64,000 nucleotides of DNA. Source: Taeniopygia guttata. Taxonomy: Eukaryota > Chordata > Aves > Passeriformes > Estrildidae. A program made the position numbers and the translations under genes. Shown here one piece after another: positions 8,938 to 20,000 of this stretch. The stretch spans positions 372,001 through 436,000 of the forward strand of contig NC_133025.1 in assembly GCF_048771995.1 (NCBI RefSeq). Direction: 5' to 3'. Under the pieces are notes generated by a model. That model was not told the DNA's origin, searched no databases, and saw only the letters and a list, made by a program, of their open reading frames with translations. How positions within the stretch are numbered: position 1 is the first letter of the stretch; each line of letters begins with the position of its first letter.

Positions 8938-9650
8938 CGGTACGGACCAGTATGGACCAGTACGGAGCGGTACGGACCAGTACGGACCAGTACGGACCAG
9001 TACGGACCAGTATGGAGCGGTACGGACCAGTATGGACCAGTATGGAGCGGTACGGACCAGTACGGACCAGTGCGGACCAGTATGGAGCGGTACGGACCAG
9101 TACGGACCAGTACGGACCAGTATGGAGCGGTACGGACCGGTACGGACCAGTACAGAACAGTACGGACCAGTACGGACCAGTATGGAGCGGTACGGACCAG
9201 TATGGAGCGGTACGGACCAGTACGGACCAGTACGGACCAGTATGGAGCAGTACGGACCAGTATGGAGCGGTACGGACCAGTACGGACCAGTACGGACCAG
9301 TACGGACCAGTATGGAGCGGTACGGACCAGTACGGACCAGTGCAGACCAATATGGGCCAGTATGGTCCCGGAACGGACCAGTGCGGACCAGTATGACCAT
9401 TATAGGTGCAGTATGGACCAGTATGTGCCCAGTACAGGCCCAGTACGGACCAGTAAGGGCTCAGGTCAGACCAGTCTGGGCCCAGTATGGGCCCAGTACA
9501 GACCAGTGCGGACCAGAACGGCTCCAGTATGGGCTCAGTACGGACCAGTATGAGCCGGTACGGACCAGTGAGGACCAGCGCAGACCAGTATGGATCAGTG
9601 TGGGCTCAGCACAGACCAGTATGAGCCCGGTACAGCCCAGTACGGGCCAG
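8938..9650. repeat. 10-bp array, ACGGACCAGT sense (right arm of inverted pair)
   Basis: About 60-70 copies of ACGGACCAGT / ATGGACCAGT with regularly interspersed AC/ATGGAGCGGT variants, giving a higher-order pattern. Less ordered after about 9340. Reverse complement of the left array. Confidence 0.95.
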
Positions 9651-9774
9651 TACCGCCCAGAAGCCTTCTGCACTACCCACAGCAGCCCTGCTCCCGCAGA
9701 CCCCCAGAGCTCCAGAGGGACCCCCGGAGATCTCTGAACCCCTTCCCAGACGGAGTCAGGAACGCCCAGGGCTC

Positions 9775-9960
9775 CCCAAATCCGCCCAGAGCCCCCCGGG
9801 CACACCCAGAGCCCTCCCGGACCCCCAAACCTGCCCAGAGCCCCCCGGGCACATCCAGAGCCCTCCCCGGACCCCCAAGCACGCCCAGAGCCCCCCGGGC
9901 ACATCCAGAGCCCCCCGGGCACACCCAGAGCCCTCCCCGGACCCCCAAACACGTCCCGAG
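9775..9960. repeat. Minisatellite, GCCCAGAGCCCCCCGGGCAC unit
   Basis: About six copies of a 25-32 bp unit combining CCCAGAGCCCCCCGGGCACA with CCTCCCCGGACCCCCAAAC. Confidence 0.8.
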
Positions 9961-10064
9961 GCCGCCCGCGCCCCACAGCCCCGGCTGGGCTGGGCAGGTG
10001 AGGGTGGCCGGGCTGGGGACAGCGACAGGGATGGGGGGCAGGGGACAGCCCCCCGCCCTCCCCC

Positions 10065-10142
10065 TCCAGTTAATTACCATTGCCCGGCGTTAATTATCGA
10101 TCCGGCCGCTCCATGTTAATTAGCTTCGGATTCAATTAGCGC
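10065..10142. promoter_or_regulatory. Homeodomain-site cluster (putative enhancer)
   Basis: Four TAATTA/CAATTA cores in about 75 bp: TTAATTA near 10070 and 10090, TTAATTAG near 10116 and CAATTAGC at 10133-10140. It also has ATTATCGAT. It is an AT-rich island in otherwise very GC-rich DNA between MIR129-1 and the SND1 3' end. This is typical of a conserved non-coding element; conservation was not tested. Confidence 0.5.
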
Positions 10143-10790
10143 TGCCCCCTCCAGCCCGTCCCAGCCCAGAATCGATTCCCGGCGCGGGGACAGCGGGGAC
10201 AGCACGGGGGGACACCCGCAGGGACCCCGCGGGGGTGGGGTCACCCTGGGGCTGGGGTCGGGGCACAGGGAGCGTGGGGGGCGCTCCTGGGGATGCCACC
10301 GCCCCTCCGGCCAGTTTGGGGGTCAGGGGTCGCACTGGGGAGGGGTCCCGGTTTGGGGTCCATGAGTGGGACCCAGAGCTGAAGGTCTGGAGCCACTGTG
10401 GGAACGAAATCTGGGGGGCGGTTGGGGGTCCAGGGTCAGGGGCTGTTTGGGGTCCCAGGGTGGGGGTTCCACAATGGGGACCCAGGTTTGGGGTCCAAGG
10501 GAGGGACCTGCAGGTGGGACCCAGGGTGGAGCCCCAGGATGAGGTCTGGATTTGGGGGCCCCACTCGGCTCTGGGGGGATTTGGCTGCTGTTCTTGGGGC
10601 TGTCCCCATCCCCCTGCACGCCCCCCATCCAACCCCCCCCCCAGAGCCAGGACAGGGCCGGGGGTCCCGGGGCTGCACCCCCAGAGAGAACCCCCCGATC
10701 AGGGCCGGGGGTCCCGGCCTTGCTCCGAGGGCATGGGGGGAGCTGACCCGGGGGTGGGGGGCTGACCCCAGCACAGAGGGAACCCCAAAA
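10143..10790. other. Intergenic DNA 3' of SND1
   Basis: G-rich sequence with recurring GGGGTCC and GGGACCC motifs and no recognised gene. It contains only short, irregular repeats. Confidence 0.6.
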
Positions 10791-10997
10791 ACCAGGACGC
10801 TTCACTACGTTTATTGGGCCTCTGCAGCTTTAAATACAGGCCAGGATTTGGGGGACCGGGGGGAGGGGGGGCCAAGGCAGGGGCGGGGGGCTGAGGGTGC
10901 CCCTCCCCCCAGAGCCGCCCCCCCGGCTGCCCCCCGGGGCTGGGACGGGCTGGGGGGGCCCGGGAGGTTTGGGGGTCCCCCCGGCCCCCCCGGCCCC
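10790..10997 (-). other. SND1: SND1 3'UTR
   Basis: About 200 nt from the stop codon to just past the polyadenylation signal. C- and G-rich near the stop, then AT-richer (CTGTATTTAAAGCTGCAG) before AATAAA. The exact cleavage site is estimated. Confidence 0.8.
10810..10815 (-). terminator. SND1 polyadenylation signal AATAAA
   Basis: AATAAA on the minus strand (CCCAATAAACG), 183 nt after the SND1 stop. It is the only canonical signal in this stretch. Confidence 0.85.
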
Positions 10998-11063
10998 TCA
11001 GCGGCTGTAGCCGAACTCGTCCGCGTCGTCTGCGCGGAAGTCGCCGTAACGCCACAGGTTCAG
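10998..11063 (-). CDS. SND1: SND1 terminal exon 24 (residues 890-910 and stop)
   Basis: [20 protein letters not shown] then R and TGA at 11000-10998. The acidic C-terminus is essentially unchanged from mammals. Confidence 0.96.
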   Translation of the reverse strand: MNLWRYGDFRADDADEFGYSR

Positions 11064-14000
11064 CTGGGGGGGGGACACGGCGTCACGGGGGCGCCCCGAA
11101 ACCCGGGGGGCGGGCACGGGGCTCACCGCCCCCGCCCCGGGGCTGCCCCCCCGGTTTGGGGTCCCCCCACTCACCCGGGCGCTCTTGGCCGCCTCCTGCG
11201 CGTTCAGGTACTCGGTGATCTGGGGGGACAGGCTGGGGTCACCCCGCGGCCCCTCCCCAAGCTGGGGGGCTCGGGGGGTGTCCCCAGGGCTGGGGTGGGA
11301 CCCCCCCGTCCTTCTGTGGCTCCCACTGCCCACAGGGGGATGGGGGCGGGGTGACCCCCCAGCCCAGCCCCGAGGGGTGACCCGGGGGTCTGGGGGGGCT
11401 GGGCAGCACCAGGGGGTGGGGGGACCCCCAACCCCCTAATGGGGCAGGATTGATCAGCGCCAGCGGTGGTGGGGGGGCACAGGGATCCCCAGAACCCAAC
11501 CTCATCCCCAGCACCCCCAGCACCCCCCAGAACCCAACCCACAGCCCCCCAACAGTTTCCTCTGCCCCTCAAGCACCCGCCTCAGGCCTCCCAAAAACCC
11601 ACCCGACATCCCAGCACCCACCAAGAGCTCCAACCCCTCCAAACCCCCCTGAGCACCCCCCAGCACCCCCAGAACAACCCCTCAACACCCCCAGAACAAC
11701 CCCCCAGCACCCCCAGAACAACCCCCCAAGCCCTTCCCCGCCCCTCCAAGGCCGCCCCTGCCCCCAGCACCCACCACTTTCTGGAACTGCCTCTCCTTGC
11801 GGGGCTCCACCATCACCAGCCCCTCCTTGACCAGCCCCAGCCCCACGTCGCTCTTGGAGTCGGCGAACTGCAGCGTGACGTGGGGACAGCCGGGGCCCAG
11901 GTGCTCCACGTTCAGCAGGCACTGCGTGTTCTGGATGTCCCTCACCACGCTGTCCACGGCGTCCGCCCGCGCCTCCTCCTGCGCCCCGCGCCCGTCAGAC
12001 ACCCGCGGGGACACCCCGGGGGGACACCCCAGGCCCGCGGGGACACCCCGGGCCAGCAGGGACACCCCGAGCCAGCAGAGACATCCAGGGATCCCCCCGA
12101 CCCCAGGGAGCCCCAAACAGGGATCCCCCCAGACCCGAGGGAGCCCCAAACCCTCAGAGATCCCCCGTGGCCTTCAGGGACACCCCAGAGCCCCAAGGAT
12201 CCCCCCCGACCCGGGACCCCCCAGGTGTTTTGGGGACACCCACAGCCCACTGTGGGCTTGGGGCAGCCCTGGGATTGGGGTGTGGGGCGCTGGGGACGGT
12301 GTCATTGGGGGCTGGGGTTACCCTGGTTCAGGACTGGGGTCAGGGCTGGGGTTGGTGCTCGGGGTCAGGAGACACATTGGGGTCCCAGGGTCAATGTTCC
12401 CAACTGGGACCAAGTTTGGGGTTGGGCTCCACAGGTGGGACCGGGGGCTCAGGGCGTGGGTCTGGGGGCCACGCGTGGGACACGGGGTGGAGGTTCGAGG
12501 TCAGGAGCCACCAAGGGGGCTGGGGCCGAGGCGTGGGGCACAGCGGGACCCCCGTACTCACGTCCTGCGGCACCTGGATGAAGGCGAAGGTGTACTCGGT
12601 GGCCTGGGGCGGCAGCACCCGCGGCGAGAACGCCGGGGGCAGCGGGGCCAGGCGGCTGGGGGGCAGCGTCTCCTTCTGCGGGACACCATGGGGACACCAT
12701 GGGGACACCACGGGGAAACCATGGGGACATCATGGGGGACACCATGGGGACACCATAGGGGACACCACAGGGACAGCACGGGGTCACCATGGGGACACCA
12801 CGGGGGACAGCACGGGGACACCATGGGGACACCATGGGGACACCACAGGATGGATGGATGGATGGATGGATGGATGGATGGATGATGGATGGATGGATGG
12901 ATGATGGATGGATGGATGGATGGATGGATGATGGATGGATGGATGGATGGACGGATGGATGGATGATGGATGGATGGATGGATGATGGATGGATGGATGG
13001 ATGGATGATGGATGGATGGATGGATGGATGGATGGATGGATGGATGGATGGATGGATGATGGATGGATGGATGATGGATGGATGGATGATGGATGGATGG
13101 ATGGATGGATGATGGATGGATGATGGATGATGGATGGATGATGGATGGATGGATGATGGATGGATGGATGATGGATGATGGATGGATGATGGATGGATGG
13201 ATGGATGATGGAGGGATGGATGATGGATGGATGGATGGATGATGGATGGATGATGGATGGATGGATGGATGGATGATGGAGGGATGGATGATGGATGGAT
13301 GGATGGATGATGGATGGATGATGGATGGATGGATGATGGATGGATGATGGAGGGATGATGGATGATGGATGATGGATGGATGGATGGATGGATGGATGGA
13401 TGGATGGATGGATGGATGGATGATGGAGGGATGATGGATGATGGATGATGGATGGATGGATGGATGGATGGATGGATGCATGGATGGACGGATCCATGAA
13501 TGCATCCATGGATGTGGGGCTGTTTTCCCCCCCAGATTCCCCAGTGCCACTCACGTTGCCGTAGTCAATGTAGAAAATGTGCACTTTCCCACCCGACTCC
13601 ACCTTCTCCACCCGGGCACGGTACCTGCAGAGTGGGAGGGATTTTGGGGACTTGGTCCTCACCGCGCACCCCACTGCTGCCCTGGCCCAGCCCGTGGGGT
13701 CACCCCATCCCCTCCTCACCATTCCCCGTCGACAAACTTGGCGATGCAGAAGTCGCCACGGCGCGGGACGAAGGAGCCCTCCACAGGCGGGTGGGCGCCC
13801 ACCTCGGCACGCATGTTCTCCATCAGCTTCTCCAGCTGGGCGCCTGCGGGGGCCCGATCCAGGATAGACCCCCAATCCTGTCCCAAACCAACCCCAACCC
13901 CGCTCCTCAGTGTGGCCCCAAATCCCAACAATGACTTCAACAGTAGATCCCAAACCTGCACCTCCACCCTAGACCCTGCCCCAAGACCTTAACCTTTGGA

Positions 14001-17000
14001 CCCCAAACCTGGATCCCAGTCATGGACCCCTACCCTGGTCCCAGAAATAGCCCTGGGGGGTGGAGGGGTGACCTTGGACATGGATTTGGGCCTTACCCAC
14101 CAAGCCCAGATCCTCATGCCACAGATTCAACTTGCCCCACCGCGCCTGGCCTGGGGAGCGCCCCGGGTGCTGGGGGTGCCCAGGTGTCCCCCCGTACCCG
14201 TCTCTACGTCCTGCACATAGAAGTGGAGGTCGTCGGTGATCTCGGTGACGAACACGGGTTTGTAGTTGGCCGTGCGCTCCTTCTCCTCCAGCACCTGCAC
14301 CACCTCCTCCACCGGCGTCTCCTCGTAGTGGGACCACACCTGGGGGGACACGGGGTGGGGACCCCGGACACGCTCCAGGTGACAGCAATGGTAGGATGGG
14401 GGGCTGGACCCGGCAGTGGGAACATACCCAGGCCCCAGCTTGGTGGGTCATGTGCCTTGGGTGGGACATCCCCCAGGTGGGATATCCCTGGGATGGGACA
14501 TTGCTAGGGTGGGACATCCCCCAGGTGGAATATCCCTGGGATGGGACATCCCCCAGGTGGGATATCCCTGGGATGGGACATTGCTAGGATGGGACATCCA
14601 TTGGCTGGGATATCCCTAGGCTGGGACATCTCCTGGCATGGGACCTTCATCTCTTGGGGTGGGGACATCTATCTCCAGGAGTGGGGACATTCCTCAGAGT
14701 GGAACATCCCTTAGGATGGGGACATCCATGGTGGCGGGGCCACCTCTTATGTGGGCAGCCAGCGGGGGTGAACGTTAATTGGGGTTGCAAGATTCCCTGC
14801 AGTGGGGCCATAAGCTCTTGGGGTGGGGACATCCCTTTGCACAGGGACATCTCTTGGGATGGGGACATCCCTCGGCATGGTGCCACCCCTCAGAGTGGGA
14901 ATGTCTCTCAGAGTGGAGACACCTTCTGGAGTGAGGCCACCTCTTGACGCGAGGACATCTTTAGTGGGCACATCTCTCAGGGCGGGGACATCCGGTGTGG
15001 TGGGGCCATCTCCAATGTCTCTGGGGTGGTGACACTGCTGGGGCACCTGACCCCTGACCCCCCTCACCTTCTCCTTCCTCTGCTTGGCCGCGTCCTGGGC
15101 CGCCAGCAGGGCCTTGCAGTAGGGGCTGCGCTCGGCCGTGAAGTGGACGCGGGACAGCGCCTGCTCCACCAGCGCCACCGACAGGTTCACGCCCTCGATG
15201 TGCAGCCACCCGATGAAATTCCCAGCCTTGTCCATGCTCTCCACCTCCACCTCAACCTGTGGGACCCGGGAATCCCATGAGCTGTGGGCCCCTGTCCCCA
15301 CCCCGGCCTGCCCCAAGTGCCATCTCCCAGTGCTCCGAGCTCACCCGGGTGGTGCCCCCCCAGCCTGGACCCCGGGACCCCCGAGGTGCCACCCCTAAGT
15401 GTCCCCTTGTGGTGGGGGACAAGGGACATGCGTGACCCTCCCACGGGGTGCATGAAGCCACCAGGTCCTGCCACATCCTGTATCCCATTCCACCCTGGGA
15501 ATCCCATCCTGGGAATGACACCCCACCCCAGGACAGGTTGGACCTGTGGCCAGTGTGGCCCTGCGGACAGCACGTGGCACAGGACAGGGCTGGGTGTGTG
15601 GCCAAGGGGACAGCGAGGAGGTTTGAGCTCAGGGCTGACAGATGGGCCACACCACCATGGTTCAAACCCCGGCCGTGGCCTTTGTCACCGTCAAGGGGGT
15701 TTGGCTTTGCCAGTGCTGCCACACGGAGCCTGTGCCACCCCTGAGCTCACCCATCCCACAACTGCTCCCGCTGCTTCCCAAAGCCTGGAGGTGTCCCAGT
15801 GTCCTTGCACTACGCTGGCCGTGGCACCATACTGGACATGGCACCGCACTGGACACGGCACCGCACCGGACATGGCACCGCACCGGACATGGCACCGCAC
15901 CGGCCATGGCACCGCAATGGACATGGCACCGCACTGGACACGGCACCGCACCGGACATGGCACCGCACTGGACACGGCACCGCGGTGGACACGGCACCGC
16001 ACTGGACACGGCACCACACTGGACATGGCACTGCAGTGGACACAGCACCGCACTGGACACAGCACCGCACTAGACACAGCACCACACTGGACATGGCACC
16101 ACACTGGACATGGCACCGCACTGGACACGGCACCACACTGGACACGGCACCGCAGTGGACACAGCACCGCACTGGACATGGCACCGCACTGGACACGGCA
16201 CCGCACCGGACATGGCACCGCACCGGACATGGCACCACACCGGCCATGGCACTGCACTTGCCAAGGCCAGTGTGCAGCAAGGACGTGGCCCCAGGCCACC
16301 CGCTGCCCCCGGGGATGCCAGTGCCAGGCTGGTCCCTGGGGGCAGCACCTCGTGCACGGCTGTGGCACCTCCCCAGTGCCGCAGGGTGACACTCTGGGTG
16401 ACAAGGGTGTCCCTGTCCCCCGTGTCACCACTGGGTCACTGGCCAGGGGACACGCAGGACACTGATGGACTCAGGGATGAGATGAGGCCACTGCAGTGAG
16501 CACAGAACATGTGGGACCCACCCGTGGGGCACAGGAGGCCACCAGGTCCTGCAGCTTCTGGTGGGGACATTACTGGAACAGCTGAACCCCCCTGGGGACG
16601 TGCCAGCGTCATGGGGACAGCGACCCTCGTGAGGAAGGACAGGAGGGTCCTGGGGTGCTCTGGAGCACTGCCGGACAGGGTGCCCCAGAGGAGCCACCAG
16701 CCCCACAGAGGTGCCCACCACCCACTGCTGGCACTCAGGTGACAGCTCCAAATGCCACCAGTGCCACCGAGAGCAGGGAAGGCCACGGGGTGCTCATGGG
16801 GGCTGCGGGTGGTGTCATGGCCCCCCCAGTCCCAGGGGGAGGGAGGGGGGACAAGGCACTGCTGGGGGTGCAGAGCTCAGCCTGGGTCCCAAAGAGCAGC
16901 ACCACACCAGGTCCCTGTCCCCTGTGCCCTGTCCCCTGTGCCCAGCCCTGGCACTCACCCCGGCAGGGCTGCTGCTCCCCACCGGTGTCACGGCTTGTGA

Positions 17001-20000
17001 CACACCGGGGCTCAGGGGGGCTCGGACCCGGGGGGACGGAGCCGGGGTCCCCCCGGTCCTCGTCACCTCAAAGCCGCCGAGCCCCGAGCGCTGCCGCCCC
17101 CGGCCCTTCGTCCCTCCCTCCCTCCCTCTGTCCGTCCATCTGTCCGTCTGTCCGTCCGCCTCCCCGGCCCCGAGGAGGGGTCGCTCAGGGAGCGGCCCCC
17201 CCATCCACGAGCCCCGAGCGGGGCTGCGGGGAGGGGGAGGAGGAGGAGGAGGCGGCGGGAGGGAGGGAGGAGGAAGAGGAGGAGGAAGCGGCGCATCCCG
17301 CATCCCCCTCCCCGCGCACGAAACCGCTCCGGGGCCGCCGCACCGGCCGAAGCGGGGCCGGCGGGGGCCCCTCCGGAGAGCGGCGGGTGGGTGGGTGGGT
17401 GGGGGTGCGGGGGGCGCGGGGGGGGCTGTGCGGAGCCGGGATGCGTCAGCAGGAGCAGCGGGAGCGGCGGCAGCAGCAATCCATCCGCGCTCGCACTGAA
17501 GGACAAAAGGATGAGCCAGCCGCCTGCGCGGCTGCTTCCCGCACCGCCCGCACCGCCCCGCACCGCACCGCCCGCACCGCCCGCACCGCCCCGCGCGGCC
17601 CCCGCCACCGGAGGATGCCCGCCGGCACCGCGACCGCCACCGCTGTCACCGCCGCTGTCACCGCCACCATCGCCCCGCGCCGCCGCTGAACGCGACACCC
17701 ACGCGGGGACGCGGGAACGACACGCGGGAGGGGACGGGACGGGACCCCCCCGCCCCGCCACCAGCGCAGCCGCCGCCGCTACCGGGAGGTGCCCCCGCCG
17801 GCATCTCCCCCCCCCCACGCCGACGCCCTTTCCTCCCCCCCGCTCCCTCCCCGAACCGCGTTTTTCCCTCTCCCGGGGGGGGCTCCCCGCGATTTATTTA
17901 TTTATTTCGGCCTATTTTTAATCTTTATTTTCCTGTTTTATTTTTAGGTTTCGTCCGGGTTGTTTGGGGTGTTTTTTTTTTTTTTTAATATTTTGAATTT
18001 TATTTTTAGCTTTTCATCTGATTTTAGCTTCATTTTAACTTTTATCCTCATTTCCGTTCTTATCTTGATTTGATTCTATTTTACATTTTTATTCCGTTTT
18101 TACCTCCTTTTCCAATTCCCTTTCCTGGCCAAATTTTTTTTTTTTTTTTCCCCATTCCCATTTCCCTCCCCGTTTTTCCTTTTTTTTTTTTTTTCCACTT
18201 TTTCTCTCCTCCTCTCCCTCCCCTTTTCCCAATTCTTCCTTTTCTCCCCGCTTCTTTTTTTTTATTATTTCCTTTTTCCCCACTTTCCCCGCGTTCCCCC
18301 CCTCCTTTCCCCGCGGCCTGGGGGGGGGGCGGCCATGCCGGCCCCGCCGAGCCCCCCGGGCCGGCCCCACGGGCGGAGGTGCGAGGCCGCGGGCTTGGCC
18401 GCGGTCGGGGGCTGCCGGGCCCCCGCTTAGCCGGGCCGCCCCCCCCCCCCCATCCTGCACCGCAGCCTCCAGGAGCCATTTTGTCTTTTTTTTTTTTTTT
18501 TTTTTTTTTTTTGGGAGCCGGCCCCCCCTTCCCCCCCCACCCTCCTCGGTCCCGGGCCCCCCGCGCTCGCCTCCAGCCCCCCCGGACCCCCCGATCCCCC
18601 TTCCCCAGGTAGGTACTGGCGAGCGGGGCCGGGCGTGGGGGGGGGTTCCTTCTCCTCCTCTCCCCCCACCCTCCCCCCCCCACCAGCACCTACCGCTGAT
18701 TTTTTCCCCCCTAAATTTTAATTTTTCCCTCCTCAACCCCCGTTCTCCTCGGAGCCCCCCCGACCCCAGCACCCCGACCCCCCCCCCCTCCGGCCAGCCG
18801 GGCCCCCCAGCTCGTGGGAGCCGGGAGAGGGGGGGGCCCGAGCCCGTTCTCCTGTTCTCGCCGCCATCCCCAGACGATGGTGAATGATGAACGTGCCACA
18901 CCATGAAGCTCTTGTGGCAGGTAACTGTGCACCACCTCCGCCGCCACCGCCGCCACCGCACCTGGCCGGGGCTCCTGGCCGCCTCCCTGACCCTCCACGC
19001 GTGGCTCCTGGCCACGGCCGCCGCCTCGCCGGGCCCCCAGAGCTGCCCCTCCGTGTGCTCCTGCAGTAACCAGTTCAGCAAGGTGGTGTGCACCCGCCGC
19101 GGCCTGGCCGAGGTGCCCCCCGGCATCCCCTCCAACACCCGCTATCTCAACCTCATGGAGAACAACATCCAGATGATCCAGGCGGACACGTTCCGCCACC
19201 TGCACCACCTGGAGGTGCTGCAGCTGGGCAGGAACGCCATCCGGCAGATCGAGGTGGGCGCCTTCAACGGCCTGGCCAGCCTCAACACCCTGGAGCTCTT
19301 CGACAACTGGCTGACGGTGATCCCCAGCGGGGCCTTCGAGTACCTGTCCAAGCTGCGGGAGCTGTGGCTGCGCAACAACCCCATCGAGAGCATCCCCAGC
19401 TACGCCTTCAACCGCGTGCCCTCCCTCATGCGCCTCGACCTGGGCGAGCTCAAGAAGCTCGAGTACATCTCCGAGGGCGCCTTCGAGGGCTTGTACAACC
19501 TCAAGTACCTCAACCTGGGGATGTGCAACATTAAGGACATGCCCAACCTGACGCCCTTGGTGGGCCTGGAGGAGCTGGAGATGTCGGGCAACAATTTCCC
19601 CGAGATCAAACCCGGCTCCTTCCACGGGCTCAAATCCCTCAAAAAGCTCTGGATTATGAACTCGCAGATCAACCTGATCGAGCGCAACGCCTTCGACGAC
19701 CTGACGGCGCTGGTGGAGCTCAACCTGGCCCACAACAACCTGTCGTCCCTGCCCCACGACCTGTTCGCCCCGCTGCGCTACCTGGTGGAGCTGCACCTGC
19801 ACCACAACCCCTGGGACTGCGACTGCGACATCCTCTGGCTGTCGTGGTGGCTGCGGGAGTACATCCCCACCAACTCCACCTGCTGCGGCCGCTGCCACGC
19901 CCCGCTGCACATGCGGGGCCGCTTCCTGGTGGAGGTGGACCAGACCTCCTTCCAGTGCTCGGCGCCCTTCATCATGGACGCGCCCGCGGACCTCAACATC

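Noticed and set aside
8582-9737. Tyr/Trp/Gly/Pro-rich frames over the 10-bp arrays
   Set aside because: A 10-bp period cycles through all three frames, giving a repetitive product with no start, domain or conservation.
12558-13953. Long Ile/His/Pro/Ser frames over the GGAT array
   Set aside because: Microsatellite translation fused by chance to genuine SND1 exon segments; the real exons splice around it.
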